DNA of 64,000 nucleotides from Tuctoria greenei. Its lineage: Eukaryota; Streptophyta; Magnoliopsida; Poales; Poaceae. The notes beneath the pieces are model-generated. The model saw only the letters and a list, made by a program, of their open reading frames with translations. It ran no database searches and was not told the origin of the DNA. Numbering within the stretch: the first letter of the stretch is position 1; each line of letters starts with the position of its first letter. Location of the stretch: NCBI GenBank assembly GCA_036927565.1, contig JAYESD010000002.1:141057167-141121166 (forward strand). The letters are read 5' to 3'. The position numbers and the translations under genes are program-made. Positions 57,549-64,000 of this stretch are shown piece after piece.

Positions 57549-57971
57549 TCACCGCTTCAGCCAAAACTGGTCTGATGTCTTGTATTCATCTAGCATTGGC
57601 CTCACCATTTCAATTAGCGTTCCATATTTCCTTTCGGCCACCCCGTTTTGTTGAGGGGAGTAGGGTGCCAAAAATTCATGCTTTATTCCTTCTTCATCAA
57701 GGTACTCCTCAACTTGTGTATTCTTGAATTCTGTCCTGTTATCACTTCTAATGTTCTTTACAGTTACGGAGAATTCGTCCTGAGCTCTTTTCGGGAATTT
57801 CTTGAGGATTCCCTGAGTTTCTGATTTATCATACAAGAAAAATACCCAGGTGAACCTTGAAAACTCATCAACAATGACTAAACCATATTTGTTACCGCCG
57901 ATGCTTATATAAGCATTTGGACCGAAAAGGTCCATGTGAAGAAGTTCCAGCGGTCTTGTAGTAGTCATCAC
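57549..57971 (-). pseudogene. copia integrase core
   Basis: A 140-codon frame with LLHMDLFGP, VIVDEFSRFTWVFFL, IRSDNRTEF and YSPQQNGVAERKY, i.e. the D, D, E catalytic residues of the rve fold. It is cut at both ends by stops. It would join cDNA to target DNA; this copy is dead. Confidence 0.88.
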
Positions 57972-58344
57972 GTTCTTGGCGGAGTGCTGTGCTCCAACTT
58001 GTTTTCCCGCCTGACAAGCGCTGCACAGCCTGTCTTTCTTAAAAACAACATCTTTTAAACCTCGGATGTGATGACCTTTTGGAAGTTTCTGCAGATTTCA
58101 CATCCCAACATGGGCTAGCCGTCTATGCCATAGCCATCCCATGTTAGTTTTAGCAACCAAGCAAGTGTTGAGTTCAGCTTTATCTTTGTTGAAGTCAACA
58201 AGATAAAGCTTACCCTTCAACATTCCCTTGAATGCAATCGAGCCATCGCTTCTTCTAAAAACTGTCACACCCTCATTAGTGAATAAACATTTATAACCTT
58301 TGTCGCATATCTGAATAATCTACATGTAAAACATTCGAGAGAGT

Positions 58345-58560
58345 ATGTTGAGAAGAGATTTCAATTTAACGCTAACAAGGACCTTTCCTTCGCTATTGTC
58401 TCCAAAGTATATCCCTTCACTTGGATCTTTGTTGCGCATTGCACGAACATGTTCCTCTCTTTGGTCATGTGATTGGTGCATCCGCTGTCTAGCACCCATT
58501 TTGATCCACCGGAGGAGTAGGCCTGTAAGACAGCATTATTCCTTAGTTTTAGGTACCCAA
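58345..58560 (-). pseudogene. copia protease region
   Basis: The minus strand reads SKWVLDSGCTNHMTKERNMF at about 58446-58510. The DSG triad is the aspartic protease active site and the CTNHMT context is that of copia elements. Stops interrupt the region on both sides. Confidence 0.75.
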
Positions 58561-59126
58561 GCTTGCTTGGGTCCTCTCAAGTTAGTCACAAGAGTCTTGG
58601 GCACCCACACACAAGTTTTCGAATTCTTGTGGCGTGGCCCTGCATATTTAGCAAACACATTTCCATGTTTGTCTTTCATAAGTACATAAGAAGCATCAAA
58701 AGTACGAAATAGTATTTGCAAGTCAGATTCATGCGATTTTTCGTTAACAAAAGTGATTTTCTTCTTATCATGAACATTGGTGGACATGTGTTTGTTCTTG
58801 TTAAACCCAAGACCATCTTTGATGTTAGGAGGTCTAGTGATCATATATGCACTATGTGCATATTTGATCTTCTCCTTGTCAAAGATGCCACTTTGGGAAG
58901 GATGCTTTGCATGAGAAGTAGAAGAATCAGATTTGACAACATTTTTCTAATAGAACATGTGCAGTTTGCAATTGTTGTCGTACTTACACCTTTGGAAGGT
59001 GAGCTTTTGGAGGAGGAGTCACTTTGCTTGAGTGACTCAACTTCACTTCAAGAATCTTGTTACCTTTTGACAGTTTAGTAAGCACATCCTTGATTGCAAG
59101 GTGTGAGTCTTCTAGCTTGAGTAAGT

Positions 59127-60803
59127 TTACTTACTCAAGGCTAGCTCATGCTCAAGTGACTTGCTCTTCTCTCTTTCAAGCTCAAGGAGTTTCTCAACCA
59201 CTTGATACCTCTTCCTTTCACAAATTAGCATATCTTCTTGTCGGTTGACAAGCTCCTCCTTCTCAAAGGTTTCATCTGACAACATTTTAATTTTCTTTAA
59301 TGCAGTTTTACTCAATCCCCTAAACATCTCCTCATTTTCACTAGAACTATCAAAATCATCAATAGAGGAATGTAGCAAGGGAGGAGTGAGCCGAACCTTT
59401 TTCTTGCCTTTCTTAGCCATAAGGAAAGTGTATTTGTGAGCCTCCCGTCCTCCCATGTTTGGGAAGAGTGTAGACCTATTGGTGGGTTTCTTGATTGCAA
59501 TGGTGGCCATCTCCTCTTCTTCATCGGAGGAGGACTCGTCGTTTGAGTCCCAGTCCTTGCCAATATGCGCTTGATGAGCTTGCTGCCTTTTTCTCAAGGT
59601 ATTCTTTTCTTGAGGATTGGTTTCCTTCTTCCTCTTATTTTCATCATAGGTGCAGTCAAACATGAAGTGACTGAGCTCGCCACAGTTATAGCAAGTGCGT
59701 CGAGCCTTGGATTTTCCTTTCTCTTTGCTCTTCCCTTCATTTGAGTGGTTGTCGTGTCTTCTTTTCATCATGCCCTTGAATTTCTTGATGAAAAGTACAA
59801 TATCTTCATCATCTAGGTCAATGCTCACGTCACTTGTATCTCCTACATCTTGAGCTTCACAAGTTTCCTTTCCTTTAGGCTTGCAGGTTGCTTTGAGAGC
59901 AACTTCCTTCTTTTTGGAGGTGGTGAGCTCAACTAGATCTTTGACGTATTGGGCTTTCTTCTCCATCATCTCATGGTTTATGATTTTACCCAATAGTTCA
60001 TCTGGGGTCATTTTCTGAAACCCTGGGCTTTCTCAGATCATTGAGCATAAGGTAACATTTCTTAGCATGAAGGCTATTATCATCCTTTTGACCACCTCAT
60101 GGTTAGTCCACTTCTTGCTTCCATAGGCGCATATCTTGTTGATAAGCACCTTCATCTTGTTGTACATGTATTGAGGTGCTTTGCCTTCTTCAATGGCAAA
60201 TCACCCCAATTCTCCTTCAAGCATCTCAATTTTGGCTTCTCTAACTGACCCGTTTCCCTCATGAGCTGTTTTAAGTGTATCCCAGATTTCTTTTGCACTT
60301 TCCAATCCATCGATCTTGGTGAACTCCTCTCTGCTCCGTGATGAGGTGATCACTGCAATGGCTTGTGCATTGTGGTGAATTTCTTGTTCTTGTTTCAGAG
60401 TGACTTCTTCGTCCGTATCCAGGATATCTACACATGTGCACACAGTATGCCAAAGATTGGGATTCAAATAGATTAGATGCATCTTCATATTGTATTTCCA
60501 CATGGTGTAGTCATTTCCGTCAAATTGCGGAGGTTTTCCCATGGGAATAGAAAGATAGTGATTATTTGAATTAAGACGATTGTAATTGTAATGATATCGG
60601 GAGTAGTCTTGATGACCACTCCCCGTCGTCTTCTCGTCCTCTTTTCCCTTTTGTGCCAGAAGTATCTTCCTCATAAGTGCCTTCAGTTGACACACTTCTT
60701 CATCATCATGTGGATTTTCCCTTAGTACATCGAAAGCTTTTGTATTTTGCTCTTCCTCGTCACTGAGCACCTTCGGGATGTCGTTGTTCTTCTCAGAGGC
60801 CAT
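59127..60803 (-). pseudogene. gag: copia gag with CCHC knuckle
   Basis: ATG at 60803 (MASEKNNDIPKVLS). Capsid-type gag follows (MGKPPQFDGNDYTMWKYNMK; later AKEIWDTLKTAHEGN). After a break near 60020-60200 the frame continues with MTPDELLGKI and the knuckle CYNCGELSHFMFDC (C-X2-C-X4-H-X4-C, about 59651-59693). The C-terminal end is charged and coiled. Gag forms the particle. Frame breaks mean no full product. Confidence 0.85.
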
Positions 60804-60841
60804 TGATCTCTCCGAGCAGTGAGTCTCGTTGATGGAGAACC

Positions 60842-60854
60842 TGCTCTGATACCA
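60842..60854 (-). other. copia primer-binding site (initiator tRNA-Met type)
   Basis: The minus strand reads TGGTATCAGAGCA, the classic plant LTR-element site complementary to the 3' end of initiator tRNA-Met. It is located between gag and the 5' LTR stub. Confidence 0.88.
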
Positions 60855-60876
60855 ATTGAATGTGGCATAGGGGGGG

Positions 60877-61759
60877 TGTCGGTACCCTCCGTACCGGATA
60901 CCCCTTGGGATTGCGAAGATCACAAGGAAACTCCATCTATCAGATTTGAAGACCTACGAAGGCCCCACATGTCAGGCGTAACCGGACCTGCTTCACCGAC
61001 ATGGTTAGTCCCAGGGCCACCACGTGTATCATAAGACCGGAGCTATCACCCACACATGGGAAGCTCCGAACAGAATACCAGTATGGCACCCCCGGACCTA
61101 ACCCTAGAAAGAGGGAAGCTTCGGTACTGACACATGTCCAGCAGCATCAGACCTACTCGTCCACGACGGTAAGCTCCGAAGATGCCATGTGGCTGAACCG
61201 CCGGACCTTCAACTTCAACAATCAGACTAGTGGACCCCCCAACAGCTCCGGACCTTCAAGGAGCAATCAAAGACTTCAAGACCCGATTAAGTGTCATTAA
61301 TGCCACTTTAATGACACACGATTGAATGGTCCTTAATACTGGTAACGGCATTGTTAAAGCTCGTTACCAGGCTATTAAGGGCAATTAACCTCATTAATTA
61401 TGTATCAAGCATGTGTAACCGCCGGGGCCACATGTCGGGCTAGGCTAACGGTGTAACGACCAGTCCTTGTACTATAAAAGGACTAGTCGACGATACACAA
61501 GGGACGGTTCCAGACCACTACTGAACTCCCTGAGCTAGTCGAGCTTCTTCTTCTGGAGCTTCTTCTAGACTCACACGCTCAATACAACACCAACACACCC
61601 CGTGGAGTAGGGTATTACGCTCAGGCGGCCCGAGCAACGTAAATCTCTGTGTGCACTTGTCTTTCACCTTCTTGAATCTCTACGTGCCCATTACCGAACT
61701 ACAACTCCTCGATCTACCAAAGGTAGTGTCGAGAGATCTGCCAAGTCCAAACACCGACA
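60877..61759 (+). repeat. 5' LTR of the diverged gypsy element (883 bp)
   Basis: TGTCGGTACCCTCC...AACACCGACA. TATA CTATAAAAGG at 61472-61481 is flanked by arms GACCAGTC (61458-61465) and GACTAGTC (61481-61488). G-box-like hexamers at 60966, 61021, 61131 and 61186 (steps 55, 110, 55). The solo LTR at 32928-33880 is a relative in the same orientation. Confidence 0.92.
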
Positions 61760-61761
61760 GT

Positions 61762-61779
61762 TGGCGCGCCAGGAAGGGC
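61762..61779 (+). other. primer-binding site of the diverged gypsy element
   Basis: TGGCGCGCCAGGAAGGGC, two bases after the LTR; it matches the family site with a few changes. Confidence 0.7.
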
Positions 61780-61796
61780 CGCCTGAGATTTCAAGT

Positions 61797-64000
61797 ATGG
61801 TGAACTCAACTGCTGGATCATCCAACGGCAACCCTGTTGTTCAACCCGCTGGGGGCAATCCCTCCAACATGTAGCAACCAGCAGGTGCCATGGCTCGAGC
61901 AGGAGTCATGCCTCCACCGCCACCGCCTGCACCAGCACGTCAAGCTGAGCAGCGTGACGGTGCATCGGTGTCGGTCACCGCGTCGGCGAATAACAACAAC
62001 CCTGAACACGCGCTTCATGCAGCGCGTGCTCCCCTCCAATGTCTACCACCTCCAGGTGCATCCCAGGGTGCAATGGAGCAGTGGAGGGCTGATGTGGAAC
62101 ATCTGGTTGCAGCAGCAGCCGACCGCATCAGCAACCAAGGTCCTCCTCCTTCGGGACGGGCCCCATCGCAGCGCTGGACCGTGTCTGGCAGACTTGGTCC
62201 ACATGCTTCCAAAAATAGGAGGCGTGCTGCGTCATAGAAAGTTACGTCGCTACCTTCTGGGGCGCGACGTACTCATACGGTAACCAGGCTTTCAACTCAT
62301 GACCTCCGGGTGGAGCTTGATCGCCGTTACCGTCCAATGACGGCCGCGTCCATATCGAGCGTGCTCGCGAAAGGCGAGAGGCTCAAGACAGTCCTGCTCC
62401 CGAGGGAGTAGGAGGAGGCTGTTCTGCACTGGCCATGCATCTACGCATGGTCAGATGGCCACAAAAGTTCCAGCCTCACCTGCCGGAGAAATTTGACGGG
62501 ACTGTTAATCCCGCTAAGTTTCTCCAAATTTACGCCACCGCAATCCTTGCGGCAGGAGGTAACGAGGCCGTAATGACCAACTACTTCCCAGTGGCCTTGA
62601 TTGGGACCACCAGGTCCTGGTTCATGAGCCTTCCTCACAACTCTATCAATAGTTGGGAGGAATTGTGCCAATAGTTCACCGCCAATTTCGGGAGTTCATA
62701 CACCCGACCAGGCACCGAACTGGACCTTTTGCAGTTGTTCAGAAGGGGGGAGAATCCCTGCGCTCATTCATCCAGAGGTTCTCCCAGGTACGAAACACTA
62801 TTCCTTCTATCTCCAGTGCCTCTGTTATCATGGCATTTAGACAGGGCGTACGATATAAGAAGATGCTGGCAGTCAAGGAGATCACCAGCGTCACGGAGCT
62901 CTTCAGCTTAGCAAACAAGTGTGCCAAAGCTGCGGAGGGCCGTGAAATGCACTCCAAACCACCTCCGGAGGATGGCAAAAAATCCTCCAAAGGTGAAGCC
63001 ACTACCTCCGGGAGTGGCAAAAAGAAGAAAAAGTCCAACAGCAAGAAGAAGCCGTCGACCGAAACATCTACTGCTGCAGCTGCAGCAGCTCTGGGTGGCC
63101 GGGAGCCATGCCTCGAGAAATGACCTCGACCGTCCTCTGAAGACAGTGGCAACTCCAAAGTGTGGTGTCCTATCCACAAGTCGAACAACCACAACTTGGA
63201 GGACTGCCGAGAGGTCCAAAACCTTGCTGAGCGCTACAACAAGTGCGGGGAAGAAGTTCTTTTCCGTCAGAGGGAAGGAAAACAAAAAGTCAATGAAGCT
63301 CCGGCTGAAGAGGAGTTAGGCTTACAGGACCCTAAAAAGGTCCTGAAGGCTGTTTGCACCTCCGTCGGAATACCATGAACACCATCTTTGGTGGTTCGTG
63401 GGACATCACCTCCCGTCGTGTCCTCAAGACCATGCGACGAGACATGGCCTTAGTAGCTCCTACAGCCAGGGCGGAGCCTCATCGAAAGTGGATGGACACC
63501 ACCATCACTTTGGATGCTTCAGACTGCCCTCGGAACATGATCAGAGCTGGTAAACTACCATTGATGGTATCTCCGACCATAAATAACATTCAACTCCACC
63601 ATGTAATGGTGGACGAAGGTTTGGGGCTGAACCTCATAAGCTTCAAAGCTTTTGTCAAGCTTCAGCTCCAACCTTCGGACCTTCGCCCCTCCCGACCTTT
63701 CTCCGGAGTAGGTCCGGGGGCCATAACACCACTCAGTGCCATTACTCTCCCTGTGACCTTCGGGACTCGGGAGAATTATCGCACTGAGAGGTTGATCTTT
63801 GACGTCACTCAGATCAACTTGCCTTTCAATGCCATTCTGGGCAGGCCCGCCTTGTACAAGTTCATGGCTGCTGCTCATTATGGCTACCTGGTGTTGAAGA
63901 TGCCAACACCAACTGGCGTTCTCTGGATCTGCTGAGACCGTACTGCTAGAGTGACTGCTCTAGAAGAACTTCATGCGCTTGCTACAGCGCAAGAGGAAGA
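61797..64000 (+). pseudogene. gag-protease of the diverged gypsy element, broken
   Basis: ATG at 61797, then TAG at 61872-61874 (CAG in relatives). The homologous sequence continues in shifting frames: 61890-62237; 62435-62671 (MHLRMVRWPQKFQPHLPEKF, capsid) with TAG at 62672; 62653-63120; 63160-63375 (CPIHKSNNHNLEDC, knuckle); and 63354-63932 (VDEGLGLNLI, where the protease DGGS is changed to DEGL), with TGA at 63933. At least three frameshifts. Not functional. Confidence 0.88.

Larger units (their letters stand above)
55476..60876 (-). mobile_element. Decayed Ty1/copia element, minus strand
   Basis: In element order: a stub of 5' LTR (60857-60876, cut by the gypsy LTR at 60877), primer-binding site, gag, CCHC knuckle, protease, integrase, degraded RT/RNase H, polypurine tract and 3' LTR. 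Gag before integrase before RT is the copia order. The outer left border (55476) is tentative; the inner border of the 3' LTR (55831) is clear. Confidence 0.8.
60877..64000 (+). mobile_element. Diverged Tat-lineage gypsy element, plus strand, cut by the right edge
   Basis: 5' LTR 60877-61759, primer-binding site, then a gag related to that of copies A, 1 and 2 but with several stops and frameshifts. Its LTR shares ends (TGTCGGTACC...CACCGACA), TATA context and a 55-bp G-box-like periodicity with the family, yet most of its sequence differs. It is inserted in the copia 5' LTR. Confidence 0.88.

Overview
This is a grass nuclear genome segment, probably from a panicoid-type genome. The evidence is one recognisable host gene (a class I HD-Zip transcription factor with one GT-AG intron) inside a dense nest of plant transposable elements: Ty3/gypsy Tat-lineage and Ty1/copia LTR elements, plant LINEs, CACTA elements and an Au-type SINE. 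No rRNA, tRNA or CRISPR was seen.

Left third (1-29.4 kb). The frame is an old minus-strand LINE running from about 29.4 kb (5' end) to 6.4 kb. It is split by at least four later insertions. (i) A 5.5-kb solo-LTR-like block, 22966-28458. (ii) A complete 12.9-kb Tat-lineage gypsy element, 9093-21989, with TSD GCTGC. (iii) A 1.7-kb non-autonomous CACTA element, 6755-8430, with TSD ATA. (iv) A TTA-flanked element ending at 6434, which is itself cut by another copy of the gypsy family (1-5300, running off the left edge).

Middle (29.4-41.3 kb). A CACTA-like element (about 30251-33931) contains a 953-bp gypsy solo LTR, 32928-33880, TSD GCTTG. That LTR carries seven G-box-like hexamers at exact 56-bp spacing and sits about 650 bp upstream of the HD-Zip gene (HOX13-like, 34534-36117), in the same orientation. 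Downstream are an Au-type SINE and a decayed plus-strand LINE.

Right third (41.3-64 kb). A second long gypsy copy, 41302-53189 (TSD CTATC), has a pol region of 1167 codons without a stop, but its 5' LTR and gag N-terminus have been removed by deletion. Then come old LTR-like sequence, a decayed minus-strand copia element (about 55.5-60.9 kb), and a diverged plus-strand gypsy relative (60877 to the right edge).

How the parts work. The gypsy family encodes gag-protease and pol (RT, RNase H, a second RNase H, integrase) on one strand. On the opposite strand, between the 3' LTR and the end of pol, lies a second gene with one 78-bp intron. It is predicted to encode about 1127 residues: an N-terminal domain of the Transposase_28 ('putative gypsy type transposon') type, an acidic Pro/Glu repeat and a long coiled coil. 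In all three copies gag-pro and pol share one frame and are separated by a single conserved TAG with no ATG just after it, which points to readthrough. All coordinates and comparisons were made by eye.
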